Shown: piece after piece, positions 12,379-24,119 of the stretch
Layout of the letters: each line of letters opens with the position of its first letter
Numbering within the stretch: the stretch's first letter is position 1
Origin: Typhlomys cinereus
Taxonomy: Eukaryota > Chordata > Mammalia > Rodentia > Platacanthomyidae
Length of the DNA: 64,000 nt
NCBI GenBank assembly: GCA_023101885.1
Contig: JALPQD010000517.1
Location: 1,128,919-1,192,918, forward strand
Direction: 5' to 3'
Notes under the pieces: model-generated
What the model saw: only the letters and a program-made list of their open reading frames with translations
What the model was told of the DNA's origin: nothing
Database searches by the model: none
Translations under genes and position numbers: made by a program

Positions 12379-12779
12379 CCCAGAGCAATAAAGTTTCTTA
12401 CCTGAGAATTAGACATATGTCTCTAGCTCTATAGTTGGAGAGGGTTCTAGTGAGCAAGACTTAGGGTTGCAAATCTGAGAAATCCATAAGCCTTCATCAC
12501 ACAAGAGTCCTCCTGGCTCATTTCTTACTTCATCCAAGTAGAACAAAAGGACACAAATACTTGGTTGGTAATAAGACTAATGTTCAGAGATAAACCCAAA
12601 GATTAAGGTGGAAGTACTGAACAAAAAAGTAACAAAATGCCTATAAAAATAACAATCGTCAGACCTCTTGAAAAATGGCCAGCACCTTGAAATTAAATAG
12701 TCAATTTTGGGGGGGGAGGGCAAGGGGAATGGGAAGGGAACCGGATCTCTTCTCTCTCCTTTTGTTCTCAAACTTTCTG

Positions 12780-12945
12780 GGTACCTGAGGATGAGCTTGA
12801 ACTTCTGATACCCCTGCTTCTACCTCATGAGTAATAGAGTTACAAGTTTATACTGAGTGGTTTATGTGATTCTGAGGATTGGACCCAGGGCTTCATGTGT
12901 GATAGGCAGGTACCCTACCGCTGAGAAACTTCCCCAACTCCAAGA
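12780..12945 (-). repeat. ID-B1 composite SINE, inverted
   Basis: Read on the minus strand it begins with an ID-like tRNA head (tttctcagcggtagggtacc, then gaagccctgggtccaatcct). It continues into B1-like text (tcatgaggtagaagcagggg). This is the layout of the rodent B4/RSINE1-type composites. Confidence 0.65.
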
Positions 12946-12964
12946 TAGTTTTGTGTATGAATGA

Positions 12965-12965
12965 T

Positions 12966-13012
<47 letters not shown>

Positions 13013-13020
13013 TGTGTGTA
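12965..13020. repeat. (TG)n microsatellite
   Basis: About 28 TG units with CG interruptions at both ends. Alternating purine-pyrimidine sequence of this length can adopt Z-DNA. Confidence 0.95.
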
Positions 13021-13079
13021 CACATGTCTGTATGTGTACATACATTTGTATGTCATCAAAAGCTCAGGTATTGAAGACT

Positions 13080-13545
13080 TGGTGCTCAGTGCAGCAGTTT
13101 TCAGAGGTGGGATTTTATGAAGCAATTGGATCATGAGGACTCTCCTCATGCTGGATGAATGAATGAATTCATGACTAAGCATGCTAGTGGATGGAGATAG
13201 AAATTTGGGAGTGTGGTACCTAATTGAAAGAAGCAGGTCACTGGGAATATGCCTTAGAATGCATACTTTGTCCTTGACTTTTCATCTCCATCTTTTCCCC
13301 CATGTTCTCTGTCTCTCTGTCTCTCTCTCCCCCCTCTCTCTGTCTCTCTCTCTCTCCCCCCTCCTTCTCTACTGTATGCCTTGGTCACCATGATGATCTA
13401 ACCTCACCACAGACTCCAAAGTGACTGAGCCAACCTATCATGAACTGAGACTCTAAAACCATTCATCAAAATAAGCTTTTCCTCCTTTTCAGTTGCTTTA
13501 TCAGGCATTTGTCACAACAATGGAAAGTTGACAAACACAGAAAGT
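13080..13545 (+). repeat. LTR-like rodent repeat (MaLR-like, tentative)
   Basis: Text such as gaagcaattggatcatgagg, then gaaagaagcaggtcactggg, then a CT-rich block and catcaaaataagcttttcct near the end matches the organisation of mammalian MaLR-type LTRs as I remember it. Related text ends the copies near 39.1 and 46.9 kb. No internal proviral sequence adjoins it, so it would be a solo LTR. An embedded CT microsatellite lies at 13310-13366. Confidence 0.5.
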
Positions 13546-13925
13546 AAAAAACATTGTCCTATCTTTGAGGAATTTCTGAACTCTTTGTCAGACAATAGTG
13601 TTTTTCTTTGCGTTTTCCTCCTCAAACTGTTCCTAAATGCCAGTGGAGATTTGCTTTCTTTCTTTTCTTCTAGAAAGTTTCCAAGCATCCTTAAAGATGA
13701 TGCTCCAATAGCGTCTCCTCAGGTTGCTTTTGCCTTACTATTCTACAGATGAGACATTATTCTATAGAAATTATGTTTATGACATTTTAAATAATATCCA
13801 AAGCTTCACATTTTAAATTTCCTCTTATTCTAGCTCTTCTCTTTATTCTTCTTCCTTATTCACGACTTCCTATCATGGGTATTATTGTGAATCTTACATA
13901 CATTACTCATTTATTTCTTTCCTTT

Positions 13926-14012
13926 TGTGAGATAGGGTCTCTAATTTATTTCCCAGGCTGATATTGAATTGGCTCCCAAGTTCTAGGCATACAGATAATA
14001 CACCATCTAACA
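13926..14012 (-). repeat. B1-type SINE fragment, inverted
   Basis: Reverse-complement B1 signature: gtgagatagggtctctaatt, then ttcccaggctgatattgaat. Strongly diverged. Confidence 0.55.
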
Positions 14013-14214
14013 TGGCTTGCTCATTTATTTCTTTCTGCCTAATCTACACTCAATACTTGAATGTCCCATACAGTAGGCAGAATTTTTTTCAATTCTTCAT
14101 GAAAAGTATCAATCATATAAAAACTTTTAAATAATCATACAATGATCCATCTTAGGAACCTTTGTCACCTCTAATCAATGATTGTTAACAATATTGACTG
14201 ATGTGTCTATACAG

Positions 14215-14308
14215 AGTTCTCCTTCCACTCTGTGGGCTTCTAGGGATCAAACATAGGCCACCAGCTTTGTGAACAAGTACCTTACCTGCTGGGCTATCTT
14301 TCACCTCT
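14215..14308 (-). repeat. tRNA-derived (B2/B3-type) SINE fragment, inverted
   Basis: Reverse complement of a SINE head: gggatcaaacataggccacc, then gtaccttacctgctgggctatctt. Box B-like sequence is visible and the body is mostly lost. Confidence 0.55.
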
Positions 14309-15059
14309 GTAAGTGATGTTAAAAAGGCCAATATTAATGTGCTACTCTTCTTTCTTCAGCAGAATTTGTACCCTAGGAGGGAAATGCCTTCCCAAATCAT
14401 TTGGTAGGAAATGCCATATATTTTCAGGATTTTCTTATTGTGGGTGCTTTTTAAGATATCTTTGTCATTTACTTGAAAAGGTCACATTATACTAATACAA
14501 TTCTAAGGGTCGATATGATATATAGTTAAGACATAATCTGAGAGGAAGTAGTTCAGCAGCAGAACAGAAAGCTGACGTGTTTGAAAGGGAGTTTGTGTAT
14601 AATCTGCCAGGAAATGGTGTCAGTCAACACAGCACAGAGGAAATCTTTTTTCCACAATGGCAGTGGTCTTCCCAGCACTTGGGCATCTAGCACACCCACA
14701 GAAGATCTTGGAAAGTCAGAGACAAAGAAGGTTGGTCTTTGCCCCCACTTAACTTGAGACCATGTATGAGGTGCAGAAAGAGTTAACACAGCTCTGGACA
14801 AAAGATGGACATAGTGTCACAGTGCTTTGGAGTGGCTCATAGCAAATGATCCAAATTTCAAAAACACTTGTGGTTGTGGCTTTTCTTTCCTCGGATGATT
14901 TTTTTTATTTGATGCAGGTATCTATCCTTGTTTTTTATTGATGTTATGGACTCTGATTTGAATTGAGAGCACAATATTAAATCTATAACTTGGACAACTG
15001 ATCAATTCTATTATCTATTCATTCACCCATCTATTCATTCATCCATTATTTATTCATTC

Positions 15060-15142
15060 ATCACAGTGCTAGAGATGGAACCTAGGTCCTTCTTTGTGCT
15101 GGGAAAAAGTTCTTATCACTCTACCACATGAATATTGCACAC
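15060..15142 (-). repeat. ID-type tRNA SINE remnant, inverted
   Basis: The minus strand reads as a degenerate tRNA head (gtggtagagtgataagaact, then gacctaggttccatctctag). ATTCATTC repeats adjoin it at 15019-15060. Confidence 0.5.
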
Positions 15143-15207
15143 CCATGCAATGTTTGGTCTTATCTTCTTTGTTTAATCAGTCAAGGAAGAAATGAAATAA
15201 CAAATTT

Positions 15208-15223
15208 AAAAATTCCTAGAATT
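15208..15223 (+). repeat. Left TSD of the nested L1
   Basis: AAAAATTCCTAGAATT, identical to 16108-16123. It is part of the old ORF2 sequence that was duplicated on insertion. Confidence 0.92.
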
Positions 15224-16107
15224 GAGGGGGGGGGATCCTTGAGCTAATCCACTTAGAACCCAGGGACAAAATTATACAGAAGTAACAGGAATGTGATTTA
15301 CTTCCTGATAAAATGTTGGTCAGAGAGGTCTTAAAGACCCCAAAACATTACAGGCTTTTGCCATTGCTCCTGGTTGCTCTCCAAAAATGGTCAGTAAGAC
15401 CCTATTACTGAAGATGCCACACAAATGGATCACACAAATGGGCAAAATATATCAACTGGAACTTGTGTGGACTTTCTCCTTGCTGAATAGTTTACACGGT
15501 ACCAAAGAATACTGTAGAAGCTGCTGGGGGAGAGAAATAATCACAAGCCTCATCAACGACATGATAGGTAAGTTGCAATATAAAATAACTATGGCAACAA
15601 ATGTACCAGTGTAACAGTGGCATGAGTACAAACAACAGCTTTCTGATTGGATTCAAGATCCATTTGTCAGAAGGGTATATATCCTTGTGACTGTAAACTA
15701 GAACAAGAACCTATTTAAAACAAAAAAGGGAAGGGAAAAAATCAATAGGGAAGACAAGCCAATAAACCACTAGGTAGGAAGACAGTACATAAAGTGGTCT
15801 GTAAGTAGATGCTAATATACCCGTAGAATGGGCACTTACAGTGGAAACCTTTGGGTCTAAAGCCAGATTAGTGAAGGGAAATCCATATATCAGTGCAGTA
15901 CCCTGAAGAGAGGTAACTTGATGTATCGCAGAGGCCTAGGCCCCCACAGGAGTAGACAGGTTGGAGTGAACCTTGGGGCCCATAGAAGCACATAGGCAGA
16001 AGGGTGGGAGGGAGTGGGAGAGAATGGTAAAGGGAAGGGGAGATGAAGGGGAGGGGGGAATGAGGGAAGCTGGGATGAATACCCAATATGCTTGTAAAGG
16101 TAGAAGA
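15224..16107 (+). mobile_element. 5'-truncated L1 3' end nested in older L1 ORF2
   Basis: An 884-bp element bounded by perfect 16-bp TSDs. Its last third carries the hallmarks also seen at 12.1-12.37 kb: gcagaggcctaggcccccac, ggggcccatagaagcacata, a GGGA-rich purine tract, then caatatgcttgtaaa and a short A-rich tail. This is a 3' UTR of a different, probably older, L1 subfamily than the copies at 33-63 kb. It has no intact reading frame. Confidence 0.85.
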
Positions 16108-16123
16108 AAAAATTCCTAGAATT
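16108..16123 (+). repeat. Right TSD of the nested L1
   Basis: AAAAATTCCTAGAATT, second copy of 15208-15223. It sits directly after the A-rich end of the inserted element. Confidence 0.92.
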
Positions 16124-16273
16124 TAATGATAATAAAAACACAACATATCTAAATCTATGGGAGACAATGAAGGCTGTCCTAAGAGGAAAATTTATAGCAT
16201 TCGGTGCCTGCATTAAAAAAAATAATAGAAGTATGACAAATAAATAACTTACAATGGGATTTAAAGCTTTGGA

Positions 16274-16380
16274 AAAACAAAAACAAACCAATCTTAGGCT
16301 GGTCTCAAGCTCATAAAGATCCTCCTGCCTCAGTCTCACACGTGCTGGGATTACAGGCAGGTACCAGAACACCACCTGTG
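16274..16380 (-). repeat. B1-type SINE, inverted
   Basis: Clear reverse-complement B1: taggctggtctcaagctcat, cctcctgcctcagtctcaca, tgctgggattacaggcaggt. It abuts the end of the old ORF2 fragment. Confidence 0.85.
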
Positions 16381-16384
16381 CCAA

Positions 16385-18530
16385 TTCTTCTATGTGCTTC
16401 TTCATAGATCTTATTTCAAAAGGTAGAGAAAGACTCCAATAGATAATCTAATCCATAGAGTCCATTTCCCTTGTCTTATGTCTCTATGTGTAGACTTCCC
16501 ACCCTCTATGATGATTCTGTGAGTCACAGTATAGAACTTTAATAACTCATTTCATTAGCTTCATTGGCCCCCTGCATGGATACTGAAGCATCTTTTTATT
16601 AAGTTGCCATAGTATCCATCTATTTCTCAAGAATTCAACTTGAATATTATAGGATAGCTTTATCATCATTTAAAACACTAAAAACACTTCTTAACTATTC
16701 TAGTATCTCTTTGGAAGAATTATATTTTCCCCTAAACTATTCTGTTAGCCTGGATTTTTCAATTTATTTATATAAACTGAGAAGTGACCAAAGAAATTTC
16801 AGAGGATTTCTTTCACTTTCTCTTTCTACTTTGGAAAATATGTGCTATTCCATTTAACCATAGAATCATATATGAATGTAGCTACTTTACTTTCCCCCCA
16901 AAGAACTCACAGATCACCTTATTATCAGATGCTACATTCTAATTTATAATCAGAATTACACACTCAAAATTCATCCTTCCGCAGCTTTTTCCTTTTTGTA
17001 GTAGCTTCCTCCTTGCTTTTTCTGTGGGAATTAATTTGGTGCTTCTCCCTGTGTCTGTGATGAAGTCCTGCTCCTCTCTCTTCTGCTTGACTTGGACCAT
17101 CTTCCTCTGACAGCCGTGTCACAGCAAGCCATGTCTCACTGTCTCATATGGAGCATCAGTGCTCACTTAATTAGCGGCACCTTTTACCTTTTATACTAAT
17201 CTCCTCTAAAGTTTCTTGAAGCCAAAGGCTACATGGTACTCTAACACAGAACTCAAGAAGGGTTCAATCACAAATCATTAATGCAATGATTTCAATGGGC
17301 CAGTCCAAGGCCTGCTTTTCCTACACATCCTTTATCAGCTCTAGCTAGAATATTTATACAGTTTAAAGTTCAGTGAGAGAATAGAGTCTATAGACAGTGA
17401 AGGTAAAAAGTGCTCATGGAGAAGAGATTCTTCAGGTTATGGATGAAGTCCTTCCCTGTATAGATGTATCACCATTTATAGAGAAAATATAGAAATGTAG
17501 GCCTGCTTTCAGAATGGGCTGAATTCTATCAGTCTATTTCTCCACTTCATATTTATAATCACTTGTTCTCTTTGGAATAATTCGCTTTGAAGATATTTTT
17601 ATATGTAAGGCCATTCTTTACCCTCAATGAAGCAAACCTACCCATCACCAACACAATACGACTTCAGATGTCTCATAAAAACTTCATTGTCCCCAGTACA
17701 CCTTTTTGTACAGCTCACTGAAGCCCCTAAATGTAGTTCGAGGCACATTCTTTTGACTAAAGATTAGCTTTATTTCTCAAAATGAAAAGCTTTCAGGAAA
17801 TAACAGACATTATCACATAATCAAGAAATAAGTAGATCATTTACTCTACACAAATGCTTTGAAGATCAAAGCTATTGGCTATTTTCCCTGGAGCCTCTGG
17901 TTAGATGAGTCTTGAGAAAGGAAAATTAGGCAGCATACTGAGCGAAAGCAAGTAGAAAAGGAAAGATGAGGGTATGTGTGCTTTCCTCTCCTACTGATTT
18001 GCCTGTACCTACCAACATTTTTCAGCCCTATGGGCTACATATGCTATGAATATAAAGCCCCGTGTATTCTTAAATACTCAAAACCAACACAACATCTGTT
18101 TATTCAAATTAAAGGGTATTCATTAACTATCATGTGCTATGCACTGCTCTCAGTGCTGAAGATACATCAGTGAACCAAACATTTTCTGTCATTTTAAATG
18201 TGTCCTATTTAGCCTGTCTTCTAATAGAAAAATCCAAATAAACATCAACAATTTAAAAGTCAATTATATAGGTTTTGGGGATTTGCCTTGATTTCCTGAA
18301 AGCAATGAGTGACATGAAAAAACAGAGAAATTTAAAACAGAGCAGGTTGCAATCATTCTTATTTTTATCATATACACTTTTTTGCTTTTGTTTGTTTGGA
18401 GCCTCACACATGCTATAGTTTGCAGTTTTAAATTATTTCCTCCATGTATACTTTATTAGGTAGACACAATTAAAGAAAACAGTAAGCTTAGTAGATAAAG
18501 AAAACATTAAGCATTAAGTGTCAGGTACGT
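16385..18530. other. Unique non-coding sequence
   Basis: AT-rich DNA without identifiable repeats or exons. It shows no long open frame and no CpG-rich patch. Confidence 0.55.
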
Positions 18531-18534
18531 GTGT

Positions 18535-18668
18535 GGTAGCTCAGATGGCCAGCAACCTACTCTGAAACCAGGCTACCTAAGTTCAATCCTCAGAAGCTTA
18601 CTTTCCTTCTGATTTCCAAAAGTTGTCCTCTATCATTTTCACCTGTGCTCTCTTTTAAATAAGTAAAT
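18535..18668 (+). repeat. B2-like SINE, degraded
   Basis: tRNA-like head with box B (gctacctaagttcaatcctc), then ccaaaagttgtcctctatca and an A-rich end (aaataagtaaatgacgaaat). The ttgtcctct motif is typical of the B2 body. Confidence 0.6.
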
Positions 18669-19018
18669 GACGAAATGAAATATTCAAAAACATATCGCTT
18701 TTTTTTTTCAAAACAGTTTAAGGTTTAAGGACATTGGAGGAAATAGTGACCATGATGAAAAGAACAGGCAGTGCAAGAGTACTCAGGCGGGGCATGAGTG
18801 GCATGCTGAAGAAGTTTGGGGATCCACTGTCACTCAGTGAACCAGGCAGAAGGCAGCGAGGGACAAGATCAGAGAGGAACTGGGATAAGGGAAAGGGGGA
18901 ATCTATTTGCAGAACCTGGCTTTGATTTGGGGTGAGATTTGGAGCCATTGCAACATTTTAAGCAAAGATCAAAAGGATCTGACTGAAATCATTATGAATT
19001 TTTATTAAGAATAAACCA

Positions 19019-19128
19019 AGTCAGGTATGGTGACATATGCCTGTAATCTCTGTCCTTGGAAGATGAGGCAAGAAGATCAAAAGTTTGAGGTCAGCCTGGG
19101 CTGTGCAGTGAAACCACATTAAAAAAAA
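19019..19128 (+). repeat. B1-type SINE
   Basis: Direct B1 text: gtcaggtatggtgacatatg, cctgtaatctctgtccttgg, gtttgaggtcagcctgggct, then an A-rich tail. Pol III box A and box B positions are recognisable but mutated. Confidence 0.88.
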
Positions 19129-19138
19129 TAAATAAAAA

Positions 19139-19255
19139 TATAGTCATGCATGTCTGTAGTCTCAGCATTCCAGAGGTTGAACCAAAGGATTACAAAGGTT
19201 TGAAGCTTGGATGGCATAGCAATTAAAAGGTCACCCAGGACTAAGTCATGACAGA
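19139..19255 (+). repeat. Second B1-like monomer in tandem
   Basis: Directly after the A tail of the previous B1, similar B1 text resumes (tagtcatgcatgtctgtagt, ctcagcattccagaggttga). It is more diverged. A GGAA/GAAA purine run at 19256-19360 follows as its tail. Confidence 0.6.
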
Positions 19256-19447
19256 AAGAAAAAGAGAGACAGAGGGAAGGAAGGGAGAGAGGAAGAAAGG
19301 AAAAAAGGAAAGAAGGAAGCATGGAAGAAAGGAAGGAAGGATTGAAAGAAAAATAAAGAATAAAAAGAGTGAGGCCAGAAAAATAGGAAATTACACACTA
19401 ATCTAGGTGCATGTGGTCATTTTCTTACAAGAATAGGACCACAGGAC

Positions 19448-19819
19448 GTGGTAAGAAGTGATCTGGTATATTTTGAAAGTAGAACCAACAGGGTTGATAG
19501 CATCCAAGGAAAAAGACTGAGAAAGTGCAGTACTATTGAACGCAAGGAGGGGGAAGTGGTAACAGCGAGTAAAGAGTTGGCTGTGCCACATGTAGCTGAA
19601 ACTTCACTGGCATGGTGTTTAGTAGCATCAGCATTACAGGTGAGCTTAGCAACAGTGAATAATGATGGGGGGCTGTGGTGTAACATTTCCTGGGGAGATG
19701 TGAATAAACATCTATTCATCCCAGATAGGAACTCCCTGGCAGACCAAGGAAACTTTTCAATCCAAGTCTACTTTAGTGAACTGGTGAGTCTGTTGGGGGT
19801 TCTTCAGGAGTATGAGTGA
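19448..19819 (+). other. 123-codon open frame, unrecognised
   Basis: The frame begins MVRSDLVYFESRTNRV and has mixed composition, but I recognise no domain, and splice or promoter context is not evident. Overlapping frames of about 100 codons on the other strand show that this stretch is simply stop-poor. I regard it as non-coding. Confidence 0.15.
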
Positions 19820-20161
19820 CCTGTTATTTATGGGATGGCTCAAAGGCAGCTGTGTCATCAAAAAGGCCACTCCACCATGGGTGAGGGTTCATAAAAGCTG
19901 CATCCATAGAAGTCCCAGCAGGATTCATAGACAGAGGGACAGATATGAAGGTTAGTACTTCTCATGTGATCCCAAGAGGGATTTTGTGAATTTTGTTTTG
20001 AGAAGTCCTTGAGCCTTGTAAATTTCATTGATTTTTCTGACACTTTTGGGCATCCTTCCGTACTGCAGGAGGAAACGTTTCCTTTCAGAGGAAATGGCTA
20101 CATGACGAATGGAAAGGCTTGGAAGATAAAATGATGTTGAATGGGCAAGTATGTCAATCAA

Positions 20162-20351
20162 GAAGCTAGAATTGGGGGGGGGTGTTGCTGGAGAGATGAC
20201 TCAGGGGTTAAGATTCTACCCACAAACAGAAAATCCTGAGTTCAGATCTCAGGTCCGAAGGAGGAAAAGGAGAAGGAGGAAGAGGAGGAGGAGGAGAAGC
20301 AGAAGGAGGAGGAGAAAGAGGAGGAGGAGGTGGAGGAGGAAGCTAGAATTG
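20162..20351 (+). mobile_element. Head-only SINE with purine tail and perfect TSD
   Basis: Direct repeats GAAGCTAGAATTG at 20162-20174 and 20339-20351 bound about 164 bp. Inside is a SINE head of the young family (gctggagagatgactcagggg, then ctgagttcagatctcaggtc) joined directly to an AGGAGA purine tract of about 85 bp. The normal SINE body is absent, so the retroposed RNA consisted of a short tRNA-like part plus a purine tail, or the body was deleted. Confidence 0.85.
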
Positions 20352-20354
20352 TAA

Positions 20355-21400
20355 AATACCCACGGAGCATTGGTAACTGGACCACAGTCATATAATAGTA
20401 CCTGATAATGCTAGGACATGAAACCAGTTTTGTTTAAATTCAAAAGTTTCTCTCTTTATCTCTGTCCTTTACTGTGTGTAACTGGTTCTAATTAGTTCTA
20501 ATTACAGATGCAGTAATCTAGCTGAGAAAAAAGAATGGGGTTAAATCTAACAAGTTATCTCATTTTCCATGTTTTTCAGACCAAGATGTCTCTGACATGC
20601 TATGGTACATGTTTTCTTCTCACCTCTTAGTTCCATTTTCTCTGTGGCTATCTCGTCACCTTGATACTAGAAGGCAAGGATCAGATGTGAGGAACATGGA
20701 GAATCTTCAGCTTCATCTTGGCAGTTGTGCTTCCTGACTCCCAGATTGATCCTTGAAGCTAGAGTTTTTAGATTGTTCATGCAGTGATACAAACTAAGGC
20801 ACTATGTTTTCCCAGATAAGGGTTTGTATCTTCAAAAGACCTGTTATCGTTGCAATACAGTCTCATTGTGATATTTGACATGATTCTTACTCCTTCATGA
20901 ACTTTTCAGAGGATCATGGGAAGAAATATTCTAAAAGGTCAATGTGTTCCACCACAATTTGAGAGGGAAAGAATCACCTTACCTCATGAATATGCCACTC
21001 ACCTCACACACATCCAATCATAAATATTTCTTTGCAGTCCATAATGCAGAATCAGTTATGCTGTTGCCTGCCTTGGGGCAACCCACTGCAATCTCTCCTT
21101 GCAGTGTTTGCTTTGCTTAGCTTTGATAAATAAACTTCTGCTCAAGTTCTCTTTCTCTCAACAGAATTCTTTCTTTTTTGTTAGAAGACAACAACTATAG
21201 AATGTTAATCTACTGTCTTCTCAGATTGCATGCTCTCTGGGTTAAGTGAAATCTAAAAACTCAATTCCTGTCTCTGCTCTTTGGCAAAAGTATTTGACAA
21301 TCGGCATCAGCCCCAGTATCCTGGTTATATCCTTAATTGTGTATTTATTGACTCTCACTCATTTGGCTCCTTTTTTTTATATAAAATATTTTATGAGAAA
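20355..21400. other. Unique non-coding sequence
   Basis: No repeat or gene is recognised. There is an AATAAA at about 21127-21132 in gataaataaacttctgctc, but nothing coding lies upstream. Confidence 0.5.
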
Positions 21401-21404
21401 GAAA

Positions 21405-21558
21405 GTGAAGAAAAAGATATACATGTGCCACAGCATTACAAGATCAGAGGGCAGCTTTTGGAGGTCAGTTCTCCCTTCCACCACTGGGTTCTGGGGATCA
21501 GATTCAGTCTCTAGTTTTGAGCCCAAGCATCTTTACCCACTAAGCATCTTGCCAGCTG
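21405..21558 (-). repeat. B2-type SINE, inverted
   Basis: Reverse-complement B2 signature: cagagggcagcttttggagg, tcagttctcccttccaccac, gggttctggggatcagattc, cccactaagcatcttgccagc. The order and motifs are those of the rodent B2 body and head. Confidence 0.8.
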
Positions 21559-22129
21559 ATGGCTTCCTGTACTTTCATGTCTGATTACAACATTCACTAT
21601 TTCCATTTCAACGATTCTATATTTTTTATTTTCACTTACCTAGCACTCTATGTCCTCCTGTTTCCTCCACTAGTAAACTGTCCACTAAGACTTGCAATAA
21701 ATCCACCACTGATCCTAGCTGATCTGGCTGAGGGCTGCTAGATCACAGACACTTCAGCTGCCTTTCTCTCTCCCACAAACCAAGCCACACACCCCGCAGC
21801 CTCTCACCCTGTCTCTGGGAGTTCTCATCCTCCCACTTGCAGCTGTGAGCAAGTCCAGCCCCTCTGAGTTCTAGATCAAGGACTGCCTTGAATTGTATCT
21901 GGGCTTTATCAGTAGTGCCTTCCTGAGTTTTGGAACCTTGGTCAGGCCAGGTTAGAACAAACAGAATAGAGCTTCCCTTGACCTACAACAGTCAGAAATC
22001 CCTTTTGTTCTAGGGCACTAAAGGGTCTGTTTTTCTCTTCAGGACCCCATTTCTCTGTTTATTGCACAAAGCTGTAAGTTTCATATTTAGAATCCGAAGG
22101 TGTTGCAGTTCGCTTGCATGGTTGCTGAT

Positions 22130-22440
22130 TCTCTTATAATTGTCCAGTTACAGTTCTCAGTCCAGTTGGACTGGAGAGCTCATACCAATACTAGGGGCAG
22201 AGGAAACTGGCCACACCATAATGGCTGAGAGAGGATTAATCCTTACTTGTCAGACCAGCATGTCTGGCCAAGTATACACAAGGATTCTGACTCTCTCAAC
22301 CAGCTCTCTGCATTTTATTCCAGGGCCTGGTCCCATCAACTAAACAATCTCTTACAGGTTTGCTCTGGGCAACTCAACCATTAATTCTCTATAAATGCAC
22401 CCAGAGCTCAAATCCTCAGCTGTCAAGTTGACACCTGTGC
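22130..22440 (-). repeat. LTR-like medium-reiteration repeat, inverted
   Basis: Shares with 32215-32560, 38700-39115, 46570-46895 and 49143-49510 the block gagctcataccaatactagg, the later tgtcagaccagcatgtctgg and the terminal ctgtcaagttgacacctgtg. Reading other copies in the opposite direction shows an AATAAA near the end, which suggests an LTR-type unit. The family name is not assigned. Confidence 0.6.
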
Positions 22441-22444
22441 CTGA

Positions 22445-23640
22445 CTATGACAGAAGGGAAGGTGGTGTCTCCCTCCAAGATCCCAATATAGCTAGCTGCC
22501 TGTGGTCACGATGCTGTGATTCTCTGGAGGAACCCATAAGCCAGGTGACTTCCTCTCTCTGGCTGTCTTCAAGAGGCCTTCAGATGGGAAATCTGAAGTC
22601 TGAGCAAAGCTCGATACAAACAGAGCTTTGACTTTCACCTCGCAGTGCTTTCACAACCTCACAGTACAGATCACTTGAACGCTGATGATTCCACAGGTGC
22701 CGTTTCCGGCACTGAAGACCCCTCACAATGTGCATCTCAGTGCTCAGTCGGAAGTCTGTCGTCGGATGATTGCTGCACTTTCCAGCCTCTTTTCACACAC
22801 ATTGGGCTCAGCGCATTGCAGCCCTATCTCAATGAAAGTGCATGACTCACACTAGATCTGCTCCTGAGTCATACACTGAATTTATGTGAATTAGTCTTAA
22901 TTTGGTACTTTCCAGTTATCAGAACAAGCCCTGCCTGCTGAGACCTTTGTTTGGTTTTCCTTCCTAGTACTTGGAACACCCTTAATTGGTTGTTGATAAC
23001 TTCCACAGTGACCATTTTTATAGAAGGGAGTGAAAGTTGGCCCATGGGCAAGTGAAAGAAACAAAACAAATTGAAGTTGCATAGAAGCTGTATTGTGAAA
23101 GACATTAATAATAGTAAGAAAAGCCGAGATCTAGCAGATAAAAACCTCTCCTGTTTATTTCATTGGGATGTAGTGAACCTTTCCCTAGATGTGCAGATCA
23201 TAAAATGAAGACAATTAAAGAGCACTAAAGAGATGGGACCTTGGAGAACTGATGCTTTTTTTGAAAGTGACATGTTTTCTCCATTCATGTACACATGTGC
23301 TTCTGAGATTAAACTATGATGTCAGAGAGGGAGAAGTAGACTAAATAACACCATGCAAGTGCTCCTGCAACACTTTGGTGCCCTAGATAAAATGTCATCT
23401 GAGGTGATACGTCATTTCATATCTTGACACAGAGTAGTGTTTAAAAAGACTTAGAAACAAGCATGTGAAAACTGAAAAGATGGACCCCGAGCCAAAATTT
23501 CTGGTTTAGGAAAATATACACTATGATCCAAATGATTCACTTATGTGTTATCACAGATTGTGAGAATTGTCTTTTGCTGAAGTATTTAAAAGGAAAACTT
23601 GGAATATATTATTATAATTTCTTTTCCAAAACATTTATTT
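22445..23640. other. Unique non-coding sequence
   Basis: Short frames of 60-78 codons occur on both strands without recognisable motifs. The 22640-22850 stretch is slightly richer in CpG, but no promoter or exon structure is evident. Confidence 0.5.
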
Positions 23641-23651
23641 ACTCACTTGAC

Positions 23652-23752
23652 AGAGTCAATGATGGCATATATGTGTATGCCATAGCACTAGGGTAGAAGT
23701 CAGAGAACAACTTTCAGAAGAAAGAGAGCTTACCCACAGAGCTATTGATTGA
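23652..23752 (-). repeat. B2-like SINE fragment, inverted
   Basis: Reverse-complement text tagaagtcagagaacaactt, then gcttacccacagagctattg. This matches the B2 body and a decayed head. Confidence 0.5.
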
Positions 23753-24002
23753 CAGTCCTCATTTCCTTTGTTTCTTGTTGCCCTGTTTTCTCACTGCTTT
23801 TCTGTGTATTTTTTTTCCTCTCCTGAAAGAAACATTTAAATTTTACAAAATCCTTTGAAGATTGTTCAGACTTATAAGTAAGGAATGTTTTAGATCCCAA
23901 AATTCTCTGGTCTACACTCATAACACTTTAATCACAGTGGATATGATAGAGTTAATTTTAATTGATGTCATTAGCATATAGTCTGTCGATATCATGACAT
24001 TG

Positions 24003-24112
24003 ACTGGGCCCGAACACATCCCTTCAGTCCCAGTTCTAGTGTGTCTACATAAGCAATTCCAAACCAGCCAGGGGTGTATAGTGAGACCCTGTCTCAAAAG
24101 CCCAAATGAAAC
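24003..24112 (+). repeat. B1-type SINE, degraded
   Basis: Direct B1 text near the 3' end: aaaccagccaggggtgtata, gtgagaccctgtctcaaaag. The 5' part is highly diverged. Confidence 0.65.
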
Positions 24113-24119
24113 AGACAAG

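Larger units (their letters stand above)
15178..16270 (+). pseudogene. Old L1 ORF2 fragment, interrupted by a later L1
   Basis: Joining 15178-15223 to 16124-16270 gives one plus-strand frame. After the join it includes [16 protein letters not shown] and, further on, FKALEKQ. These match the L1 ORF2 stretch between endonuclease and reverse transcriptase, and the 6-kb L1 in this window has [19 protein letters not shown] at the same place. Stops are present in the fragment, so it is dead. The interruption (15224-16107) is a separate insertion. Confidence 0.88.
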
